A stretch of DNA of 64,000 bases from Sphingomonas jatrophae. Lineage in GTDB: Bacteria > Pseudomonadota > Alphaproteobacteria > Sphingomonadales > Sphingomonadaceae. The position numbers and the translations under genes are program-made. The DNA lies in NCBI RefSeq assembly GCF_900113315.1, contig NZ_FOZG01000002.1:992001-1056000 (forward strand), in the 5' to 3' direction. The stretch's first letter is position 1; every line of letters begins with the position of its first letter. Under the pieces are notes generated by a model. That model had not been told where the DNA came from. It searched no databases and saw only the letters and a program-made list of their open reading frames with translations. Positions 16,132-25,661 of the stretch are shown here, piece by piece.

Positions 16132-18960
16132 ATGAAGACGTCGCTATGGTCGCTATCCTGTGGCCTGCTCGCGCTATCGACGCCGGCGCTCGCCCAGGAT
16201 GCCACGGGCAATCCGGCGCAGGCACCCGCCGCCCCGCAAGGCACGCCGGCCGCGCCGCCGCTGACCGAGGCCGCGGCCGACGCCGCGGTGGAGACGGGCG
16301 CGGGCAACGACATCATCGTCACCGCCACACGCCGCGCCAGCCCGCTCTCCGACGTGCCGATCGCGGTTTCCGCCGTCACCGCCGCATCGCTCCAGAACAG
16401 CGGCGCAACCGACATCCGCCAGCTCAACCAGCTCGCCCCCTCGCTGCTCGTCTCCTCCTCCGGCTCGGAGGCGAACGGCTCCGCCCGCGTGCGCGGCATC
16501 GGCACGGTCGGCGACAATCCCGGTCTCGAATCCTCGGTCGCGGTGTTCGTCGATGGCGTGTACCGCTCACGCAGCGGCATCGGCCTGAACGAGCTGGGCG
16601 AGGTGGAGCGGGTCGAGGTGCTGCGCGGGCCGCAGGGCACCCTCTTTGGCCGCAACGCATCGGCCGGCCTGATCAACATCGTGTCGAAGCGCCCGTCCTA
16701 TGAGGAATCGGGCGCAGCCGAGTTTCAGTACGGCAATTACGACATGTATCGGGGCCAGCTCAGCCTGACCGGCCCGATCATCGACCAGAAGCTCGCCTAC
16801 CGCATCGACGGCGTGTTCGTGAAGCGCGACGGCTTCTACGACAATGTCACGGCCGCCGGCGGGAGCGAGCGCGACGTGAACGACCGCGACCGCTGGTTCG
16901 TCCGCGGCCAGCTGCTGTTCGAGCCGACCGAGCGGCTGACGCTGCGCCTGATCGGCGATTACACGCGCCGCAACGAGAGCTGCTGCGGCGCGGTCTATAT
17001 CTCGCAGCGCGAGACGTTCGACCCGACCGTCAACGTGGGCGCCGCCAACACTGACGGCGCCGTCGCCACCGCGCCCAACAACCGCATCGTCGACGTGCTG
17101 CGCAGCCTCGGCGCCACCTTCCCGCTCGCCGGCAACACGGTCGATCCGTACAGCCGCGACATCGCGGTGACGCCGGGCCGCAGTTTCCGCAACAAGACGA
17201 CAGATTATGGCGGCTCGCTCCAGGCCGATCTGGAGCTGGGTGACGCGGCCACGCTCACCTCGATTACCGCATACCGTCAGTATCGCGCCGGCGGCGAAGG
17301 CGACGTCGATTATACCAACGTCGATATCGCCTATCGGCCCGACGACAATTTCCGCCGCTTCAAGACATTCACGCAGGAGCTGCGGCTTCAGGGCTCGCTG
17401 TTCAACGATCGGCTCGACTGGCTGGTCGGCGGCTTCTACACCAACGAGAAGCTGCGGCTGGTCGATCGCATCGTGTTCGGCACCCAATATGGCGCCTTCG
17501 CCGCCTGCCGCATCGTCGCCACCGCCAACCCGCTCGGCGCGCTGCGCAACCCCGCGGCGCCGGGCTGCCTCACGCCGATCGGCCGCGGTGCGCTGGGTGC
17601 CAGCTTCGGCGCGGCGGCGCCTGCGGTACTGGGCGCGCTCGACCGGCTGAGCACGGTCAACAATGTCGGCGATCAGGGCGTGCAGTTCGACCAGAAGAGC
17701 GAGAATTGGGCGCTGTTCACGCACAACATCTTCAACATCACGGACAAGCTCAGCCTGACCCTCGGTCTGCGCTACACCAACGAGACGAAGACACTCGACG
17801 CCAATTTCAACAACAACAACACCGTCTGCCCGACGCAGCAGGCGGCGCTCGGGCCGCTGCTCGCCTCCGCCGCCACGCCCGCGCAGCTGCGAACATTGCT
17901 TGCCGGCATCGTCACGCTGACCTGCCAGGGCAATAGCAGCTCGTTGCTCAACGCGATCACGCTGAACGACAAGCGCAAGGAGGATGAGTTCACCGGCACC
18001 GCGGTGATCTCGTTCAAGCCATCGGCGCGGCTGCTGACCTACGCCTCCTATTCGAAGGGCTACAAAGCGGGGGGCTTCAATCTCGATCGCTCGGCGCTCG
18101 GCTCGACGCCGGGCAACGTCTCCGCCTTGTCCCCGCGGAGCGCGGGCGACGTGGCCGACCTGCAATATGCCGCCGAGAAGGTCGACGCCTTCGAGATCGG
18201 CGCGAAATATTCGACGCGCCGCTTCAGCCTGAACGTCGCCGCCTTCCGGCAGGAATTCTCCAACTTTCAGCTGAACACGTTCAACGGCAGCGTCTTCATC
18301 GTCCAGAACGTTCAGGCGTGCGGCGCGGACCTGAACGGGGCGGATCGGGATGCGTCGGGCACCACCGGCGCCTGCCCGGAAAAGGGGAAGGCCGGCCTGA
18401 TCTCGCAGGGCGTCGAGCTGGAAGCGTCGATCAACCCGGTGCGCGACGTGCAGGTGACGGCCGGCTACACCTATGCCGACACGCATTTCCGCAACAATCT
18501 GATCGGCACGTCGCGCGGCGCCACCGCGCCGCTCGATCCTGCGCTGTTCCTGCTGCCGGGCGCTCAACTGTCGAACGCGCCGAAGAATACGGTGACGGCG
18601 AGCTTCGCCTGGACGCCGGAGCTGACCTCCAGCGGGATCAGCGGCCTGCTCTACGTCGATACCCGCATGACCTCGAAATATAATACCGGCTCCGATCTCG
18701 CGCCCGAGAAGGAGCAGCAGGGTTATGAGGTGGTGAATGCCCGCATCGGCATTCGCGGGCCCGACAGCCGCTGGGCGCTCGAATTCTGGGGCCAGAACGT
18801 ATTCAACGCCAAATATACCCAGGTCGCGTTCAACTCGCCCTATCAGGGGTCGGGTTCGGTCGCGAACGTGGCGGCCTTCGGCGGCGTCGGCAATTCGCTC
18901 TACTCCGCCTATCTCGCGGAGCCGCGGACCTACGGCGTGACGGTGCGGACGCGGTTCTGA
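16132..18960 (+). CDS. TonB-dependent outer-membrane receptor
   Basis: A 942-residue protein with a signal peptide (about 1-22, ending ALAQ). A TonB-box-like DIIVTATRR is followed by the plug domain (VPIAVSAV, EVERVEVLRGPQGTLFGRNASAGLINIVSKRP), then a long beta-barrel ending in the aromatic GVTVRTRF. Such receptors import siderophores, vitamins or glycans; sphingomonads carry many and substrate cannot be told here. Several Cys residues lie in putative extracellular loops. The ATG has a GGGGAGAATGCC leader. No transport partner gene is adjacent. Confidence 0.93.
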   Translation: MKTSLWSLSCGLLALSTPALAQDATGNPAQAPAAPQGTPAAPPLTEAAADAAVETGAGNDIIVTATRRASPLSDVPIAVSAVTAASLQNSGATDIRQLNQLAPSLLVSSSGSEANGSARVRGIGTVGDNPGLESSVAVFVDGVYRSRSGIGLNELGEVERVEVLRGPQGTLFGRNASAGLINIVSKRPSYEESGAAEFQYGNYDMYRGQLSLTGPIIDQKLAYRIDGVFVKRDGFYDNVTAAGGSERDVNDRDRWFVRGQLLFEPTERLTLRLIGDYTRRNESCCGAVYISQRETFDPTVNVGAANTDGAVATAPNNRIVDVLRSLGATFPLAGNTVDPYSRDIAVTPGRSFRNKTTDYGGSLQADLELGDAATLTSITAYRQYRAGGEGDVDYTNVDIAYRPDDNFRRFKTFTQELRLQGSLFNDRLDWLVGGFYTNEKLRLVDRIVFGTQYGAFAACRIVATANPLGALRNPAAPGCLTPIGRGALGASFGAAAPAVLGALDRLSTVNNVGDQGVQFDQKSENWALFTHNIFNITDKLSLTLGLRYTNETKTLDANFNNNNTVCPTQQAALGPLLASAATPAQLRTLLAGIVTLTCQGNSSSLLNAITLNDKRKEDEFTGTAVISFKPSARLLTYASYSKGYKAGGFNLDRSALGSTPGNVSALSPRSAGDVADLQYAAEKVDAFEIGAKYSTRRFSLNVAAFRQEFSNFQLNTFNGSVFIVQNVQACGADLNGADRDASGTTGACPEKGKAGLISQGVELEASINPVRDVQVTAGYTYADTHFRNNLIGTSRGATAPLDPALFLLPGAQLSNAPKNTVTASFAWTPELTSSGISGLLYVDTRMTSKYNTGSDLAPEKEQQGYEVVNARIGIRGPDSRWALEFWGQNVFNAKYTQVAFNSPYQGSGSVANVAAFGGVGNSLYSAYLAEPRTYGVTVRTRF

Positions 18961-18976
18961 ACCCGAGCGCGGCGGC

Positions 18977-19732
18977 TCACCGCCGCCGCGCCACCGCCCC
19001 GCCTGCCCAGCCGAGCAGCAGCGACACCGCCACCGCTGCCAGCCCGTAGAGAAAGGCATGACTCTGCGCGGCCGCGGCGGTGAACCGCTCGAAGCCCGAT
19101 TTGTCGATCACGATCCGCTTGGTCGCGCCCGCCAGCACGCGACCGTCGCGGATCAGGAACGTCTCCGCGGTGTAGCTTCCCGTCGGCACGCGCGCGGGGA
19201 TGGCGATGCGCGCGCGGTAGAGCACACCCTCGCTGATCTCCACCGCACCCGGCTCCTCGCGGTAGAGGCCTGAGCGGCGCTTCAGATCGACCAGCCCGCG
19301 CTCGAACCGTCGCTGTGCCTCGGGCGTCTCGCCGCTGGCGGGCGAGAGCTGGAGATTGTCGACACCGATCTCGTAGATCGCCGCGGTGCGTGCATCGACC
19401 AGCCGGTCGAGCGGCTTGGACGCCGCCACCGCATAGAAGGCCGGCGCCGAGCGGAAGCGCGCGCTCTCCGCATTCAGCCAGACGCCCGCAATCTTGCGCT
19501 TCTCGCGCACCACGAGGCCCTCGGCCGGCCCTTTCACCACCACCGCGATGTCGGCATCCCGCTCGGGCACGCGGCCGCCCGGATAGAGGATCGCGCCGAA
19601 CAGGAGCAGCTCGGCGCCGGTGAAGGAGTAGACGATGTCGATCTGCCGCTGCGAGACGTCGGGCACGAGTCTCGGCTTGTCCTGCGCGGTCAGCAGCGGC
19701 GCGGCGAGCAGCAGCCAAACGATCCGCCTCAC
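18977..19732 (-). CDS. TIGR02186 family membrane protein
   Basis: A 251-residue protein with a signal peptide (VWLLLAAPLLTAQ), a periplasmic beta-rich body (QRQIDIVYSFTGAELLLFGAI; AVVVKGP; GVWLN), and one C-terminal membrane helix (AFLYGLAAVAVSLLLGWAGGAVARRR). This layout matches TIGR02186, an alphaproteobacterial family of unknown function. The GTG start overlaps the TGA of the upstream TauE gene by 4 nt, so the two are coupled; the pairing suggests a periplasmic partner for that exporter. Confidence 0.75.
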   Translation of the reverse strand: MRRIVWLLLAAPLLTAQDKPRLVPDVSQRQIDIVYSFTGAELLLFGAILYPGGRVPERDADIAVVVKGPAEGLVVREKRKIAGVWLNAESARFRSAPAFYAVAASKPLDRLVDARTAAIYEIGVDNLQLSPASGETPEAQRRFERGLVDLKRRSGLYREEPGAVEISEGVLYRARIAIPARVPTGSYTAETFLIRDGRVLAGATKRIVIDKSGFERFTAAAAQSHAFLYGLAAVAVSLLLGWAGGAVARRR

Positions 19733-20643
19733 AGCGGCTGCACCGAATAGAGCTCCGCCGGCCGCCACGTCAGGCCGAGCAGCATGCGCAGCGCCACCGT
19801 CAGCACCATGAAGGCGAGTGCGAGGCGGAGATATTCGGGCTTGATCCGCATCGCGAAGCCCGCGCCCAGCTGCGCCCCCGTCACCGATCCGATCAGCAGC
19901 AGCACCGCCAGCACGATATCCACCGCCTGCGTCGTCAGTGCATGCACCATCGTCGTCGCGGCGGTGACGAAGAGAATCTGGAACAGGGAGGTGCCGACCA
20001 CCGTGCGCGTCGACATGCGCAGACCATAGATCATCGCCGGCACCAGCACGAAGCCGCCACCCACGCCCAGCAGCACCGTCAGCACACCCGTGCCGAGCCC
20101 GAGCAGGAAGGGGGCGAGCGGCGAGATGTAGAGGCCAGAACGGTTGAACCGCCAGCGGAACGGCAGCACCGCGACAAGCGGGTGGTGCCGCCGCTCTGGC
20201 GCACTCGGGGCCGTGCCGCGACGCACCGCCAGCACCGCGCCCAGCGCTTCCTTCGCCATGAGCAAGCCGATCGAGCCGAGCAGCACCACATAGAGCACCG
20301 CCACCACCGTATCGATCTGGCCGCTCGCCTGGAGCGCGGCAAAGGCATAGCCTCCGGCGACCGACCCCACCGCGCCGCCCGCGACGAGCACCCAGCCCAT
20401 CTTCACGTCCACCCCGCCGCGCTGCATGTGCGCCATCACGCCCGACACGCTGGCGCCGGTGATCTGCGTCGCGGACGAGGCCACCGCCACCGCCGGCGGA
20501 ATGCCGTAGAAGATCAGCAACGGCGTCGTCAGAAAGCCGCCGCCCACCCCGAACATGCCCGACAGCACCCCGACGCCGAGGCCGAGCGCCACGATCACCA
20601 GCGCATTGACCGACAGGCCGGCGATGGGGAGGTAGAGATCCAT
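19729..20643 (-). CDS. Sulfite exporter TauE/SafE family protein
   Basis: A 304-residue inner-membrane protein with about eight hydrophobic helices and two related halves. The first half has GLGVGVLSGMFGVGGGFLTTPLLIFYGIPP, the second LGTGVLTVLLGVGGGFVLVPAMIY; both are signatures of the TauE/SafE (DUF81) family. Members export sulfite, sulfoacetate or other organosulfur anions. It is coupled to the TIGR02186 gene and divergent from crtY. Direct substrate evidence is absent. Confidence 0.88.
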   Translation of the reverse strand: MDLYLPIAGLSVNALVIVALGLGVGVLSGMFGVGGGFLTTPLLIFYGIPPAVAVASSATQITGASVSGVMAHMQRGGVDVKMGWVLVAGGAVGSVAGGYAFAALQASGQIDTVVAVLYVVLLGSIGLLMAKEALGAVLAVRRGTAPSAPERRHHPLVAVLPFRWRFNRSGLYISPLAPFLLGLGTGVLTVLLGVGGGFVLVPAMIYGLRMSTRTVVGTSLFQILFVTAATTMVHALTTQAVDIVLAVLLLIGSVTGAQLGAGFAMRIKPEYLRLALAFMVLTVALRMLLGLTWRPAELYSVQPL

Positions 20644-20776
20644 GGAAGGGGCCTAGCGTGAAAGGCGCGGCAGGTCATGCCCTGAGAGGCGGATGCCGGG
20701 CGCCTGCCGTCCTCCCCGCTGGCCGTTGCACGCCGCCCCCTTCCCCCGTCCGCCCGCCTCGGCTAACGCTTGCGGC

Positions 20777-21943
20777 GTGGCGCCCGGCACCTCATCCTGC
20801 GACGTGGCGATTGTCGGCGGCGGCCTGGCGGGCGGGCTGATCGCGCTGGCACTGGCCGCGCGCCGCCCCGAACTGTCGGTCACGCTGATCGAGGCGGGTG
20901 CGACGATCGGCGGCAACCACATCTGGTCCTTCTTCGAAGGCGATGTCGCCAGGGACGAGCGCAACCTGCTGGCTCCGCTCGTCAGCCATGCCTGGCCCGG
21001 CTACGATGTCGCCTTTCCCGGCCATCGCCGCCGGCTGAACCAGCCTTATTATTCGATCCGCTCCGAACGGCTCGATGCGGCGGTTCGGGCCGCGCTGCCC
21101 GAGGGGCGTGTCCATACCGGCCGGCGCGCGCTCGCCGTCTCGGCCCGCGCCGCAGTGCTGGAGGACGGCACGCGCATCGAGGCGGGCGGCGTGATCGACG
21201 CGCGCGGCGCCGCCAGCCTTTCCACGCTCGATCTCGGCTGGCAGAAGTTCGTCGGCGAGGAGCTGCTGCTGGCGGCCCCGCACGGGCTCGACCGGCCGAT
21301 CGTGATGGACGCGACAGTCGAGCAATATGACGGCTACCGCTTCGTCTACGTCCTCCCATTCGATGAGCGGACCCTGTTCGTCGAGGACACTTATTACTCC
21401 ACCTCGGCCGAGTTGCAGCCCGATCTGCTCGCCCACCGCATCCAGGCCTATGCCGCTGCCAAGGGCTGGCAGGTCGAGTCGGTCGCGCGGCGCGAATCGG
21501 GCGTGCTGCCTGTCGCCATGGGCGGAGACTTTGCCGCTTACTGGCAGTCGGGCGGCGGCAGCGTTGCCAAGGCGGGCGTGCGCGCGGGTCTTTTCCACCC
21601 CACCACGGGTTATTCGCTGCCCGATGCGGTGCGCACCGCGCATCTCGTCGCTTCGCTGAAAGACCTCTCCGGCGCGGCGCTGGCCGCCGCGCTCCACGAT
21701 CACGCCGCCTCCGCCTGGAAGGAGCGCGGCTTTTACCGGATGCTTGACCGAATGCTGTTCCGTGCCGCCGCCCCGACCCAGCGCTACAAGGTGCTGGAAC
21801 GATTCTACACGCTGTCGCCGCAGCTGATCGCGCGCTTCTATGCCGGCCGCTCGACCAAGGGGGACAAGCTGCGCGTGCTGGCGGGCAAGCCGCCCGTGCC
21901 GGTGCTGCGCGCCATCGCCGCGCTGCGGGAGGGACGCGCATGA
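20777..21943 (+). CDS. crtY: Lycopene beta-cyclase CrtY
   Basis: A 388-residue flavoprotein of the bacterial CrtY type. It has an N-terminal dinucleotide-binding motif (DVAIVGGGLAGGLIALAL), the GGNHIWSFF segment, and PTTGYSLPDAVR near the FAD site. It converts lycopene to beta-carotene by cyclising both ends. An in-frame ATG at 20693 would add 28 residues of unusual Pro-rich sequence; the GTG at 20777 gives the usual length and is preferred. The stop overlaps the crtI start (ATGA), so this gene leads the carotenoid operon. Confidence 0.92.
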   Translation: MAPGTSSCDVAIVGGGLAGGLIALALAARRPELSVTLIEAGATIGGNHIWSFFEGDVARDERNLLAPLVSHAWPGYDVAFPGHRRRLNQPYYSIRSERLDAAVRAALPEGRVHTGRRALAVSARAAVLEDGTRIEAGGVIDARGAASLSTLDLGWQKFVGEELLLAAPHGLDRPIVMDATVEQYDGYRFVYVLPFDERTLFVEDTYYSTSAELQPDLLAHRIQAYAAAKGWQVESVARRESGVLPVAMGGDFAAYWQSGGGSVAKAGVRAGLFHPTTGYSLPDAVRTAHLVASLKDLSGAALAAALHDHAASAWKERGFYRMLDRMLFRAAAPTQRYKVLERFYTLSPQLIARFYAGRSTKGDKLRVLAGKPPVPVLRAIAALREGRA

Positions 21944-23442
21944 CCGTCCCCTCGGGCGCCAAGCGCGCCTGCGTCATCGGATCAGGTTTCGGCGGCCTCG
22001 CCCTTGCCATCCGCCTGCAATCGGCCGGGATCGCCACCACCGTGGTCGAGGCGCGGGACAAGCCCGGCGGCCGCGCCTATGTCTGGCAGCGCGACGGCTT
22101 CACCTTCGATGCCGGCCCTACCGTCATCACCGATCCCGCCTGCCTGCAGGAGCTCTGGGGCTTAAGCGGCCGCGACATGGGTGAGGACGTGACGCTCTCG
22201 CCGGTCACGCCCTTCTACCGGCTCAACTGGCCGGACGGCACGAACTTCGATTATTCCAACGACGAGGCGGGGTTGCGGCGCGAGATCGCGAAGCTCGATC
22301 CGGCCGATGTCGAGGGCTATGACCGGTTCCTCGATTATTCCGCCGGCGTCTACCGCGAGGGGTATGAGAAGCTCGGCCATGTCGCGTTTCTCGACTTCGC
22401 GTCGATGATCAAGGCGGCGCCGGCGCTCGCCAAATACCAGGCGTGGCGCTCGGTCTACTCGATGGTGTCGAGCTTCGTCCGCAGCCCCAAGCTGCGGGAG
22501 GCGCTGAGCTTCCACACCCTGCTGGTCGGCGGCAATCCGATGACCACCAGCGCCATCTACGCGCTGATCCACAAGCTGGAGAAGGATGGCGGCGTGTGGT
22601 TCGCCCGCGGGGGCACCAATGCGCTGGTCGCCGGCATGGTGCGCCAGTTCGAGCGGCTGGGCGGCATCGTCCGGCTGAACGACAAGGCGATCCGCATCGA
22701 CACGCTGGGGGATCGCGTCACCGGCGTCACCACCGCCTCCGGCTGGTCCGAGACGTTCGATGCGGTGGCGAGCAACGGCGACATCGTCCACAGCTATCGC
22801 GACCTGCTCGGTCATGCCCCGCGCGGGCGGTCGGCGGGGGCGAAGCTGGAGCGGCGGCGCTTCTCGCCCTCCTTGTTCGTCGTCCATTTCGGCATTCGCG
22901 GCGCGTGGCCGGGCATTCCGCACCACATGATCCTGTTCGGCCCCCGCTACAAAGGGCTGCTCAGCGACATCTATGACAATGGCGTGCTGTCGAGCGACTT
23001 CTCGCTCTATCTCCACCATCCGACCGTGACGGACCCGAGCCTCGCGCCCGAGGGCTGCTCCACCTTCTACGTGCTGGCGCCGGTGCCGCACATGGGCAAG
23101 CTGCCGATCGACTGGGACGGAGAGGCGGGCGCAGCCTATGCCGACCGCATCCTTGATGAGGTGGAGCGGCGCATGATCCCGGGCCTGCGCGAGCGCCTGG
23201 TGACGCGCTTCCATTACACGCCAGCGGATTTCGGCCGCGATCTGTCGGCGCATCTCGGCTCCGCCTTCAGCCTTGAGCCGCTGCTGACGCAGAGCGCCTA
23301 TTTCCGCGTCCACAATCGCGACGACACGATCCCCAACCTCTATTTCGTCGGCGCCGGCACGCATCCGGGCGCAGGCATTCCGGGCGTGGTCGGATCGGCC
23401 AAAGCGACCGCCAAGCTGATGCTGGAGGATTTGCGGGGATGA
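21940..23442 (+). CDS. crtI: Phytoene desaturase CrtI
   Basis: A 500-residue CrtI-type desaturase. The N-terminus has the FAD Rossmann motif (ACVIGSGFGGLALAIRLQ) and RDGFTFDAGPTVITDP. The C-terminus has the carotenoid-desaturase signature NLYFVGAGTHPGAGIPGVVGSAK. It carries out the desaturations from phytoene to lycopene at the membrane. It overlaps crtY upstream and the LOG-family gene downstream by 4 nt each, indicating tight translational coupling. Confidence 0.95.
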   Translation: MTVPSGAKRACVIGSGFGGLALAIRLQSAGIATTVVEARDKPGGRAYVWQRDGFTFDAGPTVITDPACLQELWGLSGRDMGEDVTLSPVTPFYRLNWPDGTNFDYSNDEAGLRREIAKLDPADVEGYDRFLDYSAGVYREGYEKLGHVAFLDFASMIKAAPALAKYQAWRSVYSMVSSFVRSPKLREALSFHTLLVGGNPMTTSAIYALIHKLEKDGGVWFARGGTNALVAGMVRQFERLGGIVRLNDKAIRIDTLGDRVTGVTTASGWSETFDAVASNGDIVHSYRDLLGHAPRGRSAGAKLERRRFSPSLFVVHFGIRGAWPGIPHHMILFGPRYKGLLSDIYDNGVLSSDFSLYLHHPTVTDPSLAPEGCSTFYVLAPVPHMGKLPIDWDGEAGAAYADRILDEVERRMIPGLRERLVTRFHYTPADFGRDLSAHLGSAFSLEPLLTQSAYFRVHNRDDTIPNLYFVGAGTHPGAGIPGVVGSAKATAKLMLEDLRG

Positions 23443-24020
23443 AGCGCATCGCCGTCTATTGCGGATCGGCGACGCCCGCCGATCCGGTCTATATCGAGTG
23501 TGCACGGAACGTCGGCCGCACCTTCGCCGAACAGGGCATCGGCCTCGTCTATGGCGGCGGGCGGCTGGGGTTGATGGGCGCCGTGGCGGATGCGTGCCTT
23601 GCCGCGGGCGGCGAGGTGATTGGCGTGATCCCCGAGGCGCTGGTCACGGCCGAGGTCGCGCATCGCGGGCTGACCGAGCTGCACACCGTCGGCACGATGC
23701 ACCAGCGCAAGCAGCTGTTCACCGATCTGTCCGATGGCTTCCTCACCATTCCTGGTGGCACCGGCACGATGGACGAGCTGTGGGAGGCGATGAGCTGGGC
23801 GCAGCTCGGCTATCACGCCAAGCCCGTCGGCCTGCTCAACGTCGCCGGCTATTATGACGGGCTGATCGAGTTCGTGGGCAAGATGGCGGAGGTCGGCTTC
23901 CTCCGCCCGCAGCACCGCGACATCCTGATCGTCGGCGACGTGCTCACCGATCTGCTCGCCCGCATGGCCGCTCACCAGCCGCACACGCCCATCTTCCGCA
24001 TGTCGTCGAGCGAGCTGTGA
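23439..24020 (+). CDS. LOG family protein (TIGR00730, nucleotide 5'-monophosphate phosphoribohydrolase type)
   Basis: A 193-residue Rossmann-like protein. VYGGGRLGLMGAVADA and the PGGTGTMDELWE motif define the LOG family, which cleaves nucleoside monophosphates, including cytokinin riboside 5'-monophosphates, to the free base and ribose 5-phosphate. It lies between crtI and crtB with ATGA and GTGA overlaps on its two sides, so it is made together with the pigment enzymes. Why it sits there is not known. No frameshift or missing motif is seen. Confidence 0.88.
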   Translation: MKRIAVYCGSATPADPVYIECARNVGRTFAEQGIGLVYGGGRLGLMGAVADACLAAGGEVIGVIPEALVTAEVAHRGLTELHTVGTMHQRKQLFTDLSDGFLTIPGGTGTMDELWEAMSWAQLGYHAKPVGLLNVAGYYDGLIEFVGKMAEVGFLRPQHRDILIVGDVLTDLLARMAAHQPHTPIFRMSSSEL

Positions 24021-24970
24021 CTTCGGCCCCCGCGGGGGCCGGGGCGATGGACCGCGCCGCGCTCGTCGCCTTTGCGCGCGAGTCGATCGCACGCGGCTCC
24101 AAATCCTTCGCGGCCGCCGCGCGGCTGTTCGATCCCGCAACGCGCGACCGGGCTTGGCTGCTCTACGCCTGGTGCCGCGCATGCGACGACATTGCCGACG
24201 GGCAGGATCATGGCGGCGCGATGCAGGCGGTCGACGATCCGCAGGAGCGCCTGGCTTACATCCGCCGGCTCACCGCGGCCGCGCTGGCGGGCGAGGCAAC
24301 GGGCGTGCCCGCCTTCGATGCCCTCGGCTTCGTCGCCACCGAGTGCCGCCTGCCACATGCCTTCGTGTGGGAGGTGGTGGAGGGCTTCGCACTCGACGCG
24401 GCGGATTGGCGGCCGCGCAGCGAGGACGACCTGCACCGTTACTGCCATCATGTCGCGGGCGCGGTCGGCTGTTTGATGGCGGTGCTGATGGGCGTCGCGC
24501 CGGGTGACGAGGAGACGCTGGATCGCGCCGCCGACCTCGGCCAAGCTTTCCAGCTCGCCAACATCGCGCGCGACCTGTGCGAGGACGATGCCGCGGGCCG
24601 CTGCTACCTGCCGGCCGACTGGCTGGCGGAGGTGGACGTTCCGCCGGGCGAACAGATGCGCCCGATCTATCGCGATCGCATCGCCACGCTCGCGCGCCGG
24701 CTGGGCGACAAGGCGGCGGCGCACGAGGCATCGGCCCGCGTCGGTGCCACGCGGCTGCCCTTCCGCGCGCGCTGGGCGGTGCTGGCTGCCGCCGGCATCT
24801 ATGGCGACATTGCGCGCGAGGTCGTCCGCCGCGGCGCGCGCGCGTGGGATGCGCGCGTCGTCACCTCAAAGGCGGCGAAGCTGGGCTGGGTCGCGCGCGC
24901 ATGGGGTCAGGCGGTGCGCTCACCCCCGCCCGCTTCCCGTCGTGGATTATGGACGCGGCCACGCGGCTGA
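24017..24970 (+). CDS. crtB: Phytoene synthase CrtB
   Basis: A 317-residue squalene/phytoene synthase. It joins two geranylgeranyl diphosphates to phytoene, the entry step of carotenoid synthesis. Two Asp-rich substrate-Mg sites are visible: RACDDIADG and, later, ANIARDLCEDDAAGR; SKSFAAAARLF and YAWCR are also typical. The GTG at 24017 overlaps the LOG stop; an ATG ten codons on (24047) is an alternative. It follows crtY-crtI-LOG and precedes a DUF2490 gene by 13 nt. Confidence 0.93.
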   Translation: MTSAPAGAGAMDRAALVAFARESIARGSKSFAAAARLFDPATRDRAWLLYAWCRACDDIADGQDHGGAMQAVDDPQERLAYIRRLTAAALAGEATGVPAFDALGFVATECRLPHAFVWEVVEGFALDAADWRPRSEDDLHRYCHHVAGAVGCLMAVLMGVAPGDEETLDRAADLGQAFQLANIARDLCEDDAAGRCYLPADWLAEVDVPPGEQMRPIYRDRIATLARRLGDKAAAHEASARVGATRLPFRARWAVLAAAGIYGDIAREVVRRGARAWDARVVTSKAAKLGWVARAWGQAVRSPPPASRRGLWTRPRG

Positions 24971-24983
24971 GGCACAGGGCCGC

Positions 24984-25661
24984 ATGTCGCCCCTCCGATA
25001 TATTTCCGCCTTGTTTCTGCTGCTTGGCGGCACCGCCCATGCCCGCACCGTCGAGGACGAGCAGGTCTGGCTGAACGCGGTCGTCAGCGGCACGACCAAG
25101 TCGGGCTTCGCCTACTGGCTTGAGGCGCAGCCGCGCTTCACGGACGGCGCCGGGCGCCTCGGCCAGTTGCTGTTGCGGCCGATGGTCGGGTGGAAGCTGT
25201 CCGATGCGGTCACCGTCTATGGCGGCTATGCGCATGTCGTCCTGCCGATCGAGAACGGGCCCGATCGCAACGAGGACCGCCTGTTCGGCCAGGTGTCCTC
25301 GACCATCGGCAAGGTGGCGGGCGGCACGCTCAGCTCACGCACGCGGCTCGAATATCGCGACCTGTCGAACGGGCGCGACGCCGGCTGGCGCTTTCGCAAC
25401 TGGCTGCGCTACGTCCGCCCGATCACCGCCCCCGACAAGACCCGCGCGCTCGTCTATGTCGAGCCGTTCGTCGCGCTGAACGACACGGATTGGGGTGCAC
25501 GCCGCGGCTTCGACCAGCTGCGCAGCTTCGTCGGTGTCGAGGTGCCGCTGAAAGGCCGCAGCACGGTTGAGCTCGGCTATCTCAACCAGCTGGTCAACGC
25601 GACGGGCGGGGTGACGCGGGTGAACCACGTCGCCTCGCTCAGCCTGTTCATCCGGCCCTGA
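24984..25661 (+). CDS. DUF2490-type outer-membrane beta-barrel protein
   Basis: A 225-residue secreted protein with a signal peptide (about 1-20, ending GTAHA). The rest alternates polar and hydrophobic residues as in a small beta-barrel (KSGFAYWLEAQPRF; LLLRPMVGWKL; RTRLEYRDL; RGFDQLRSFVGVEV) and ends in a hydrophobic strand VASLSLFIRP. This fits DUF2490, function unknown. It is the last gene of the carotenoid operon and overlaps the opposing crtZ 3' end by 14 nt. Confidence 0.75.
   Translation: MSPLRYISALFLLLGGTAHARTVEDEQVWLNAVVSGTTKSGFAYWLEAQPRFTDGAGRLGQLLLRPMVGWKLSDAVTVYGGYAHVVLPIENGPDRNEDRLFGQVSSTIGKVAGGTLSSRTRLEYRDLSNGRDAGWRFRNWLRYVRPITAPDKTRALVYVEPFVALNDTDWGARRGFDQLRSFVGVEVPLKGRSTVELGYLNQLVNATGGVTRVNHVASLSLFIRP

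Noticed and set aside
16567-19059. Long open frame opposite the TonB-dependent receptor
   Set aside because: Same GC-driven shadow; the receptor motifs fix the plus strand as coding.
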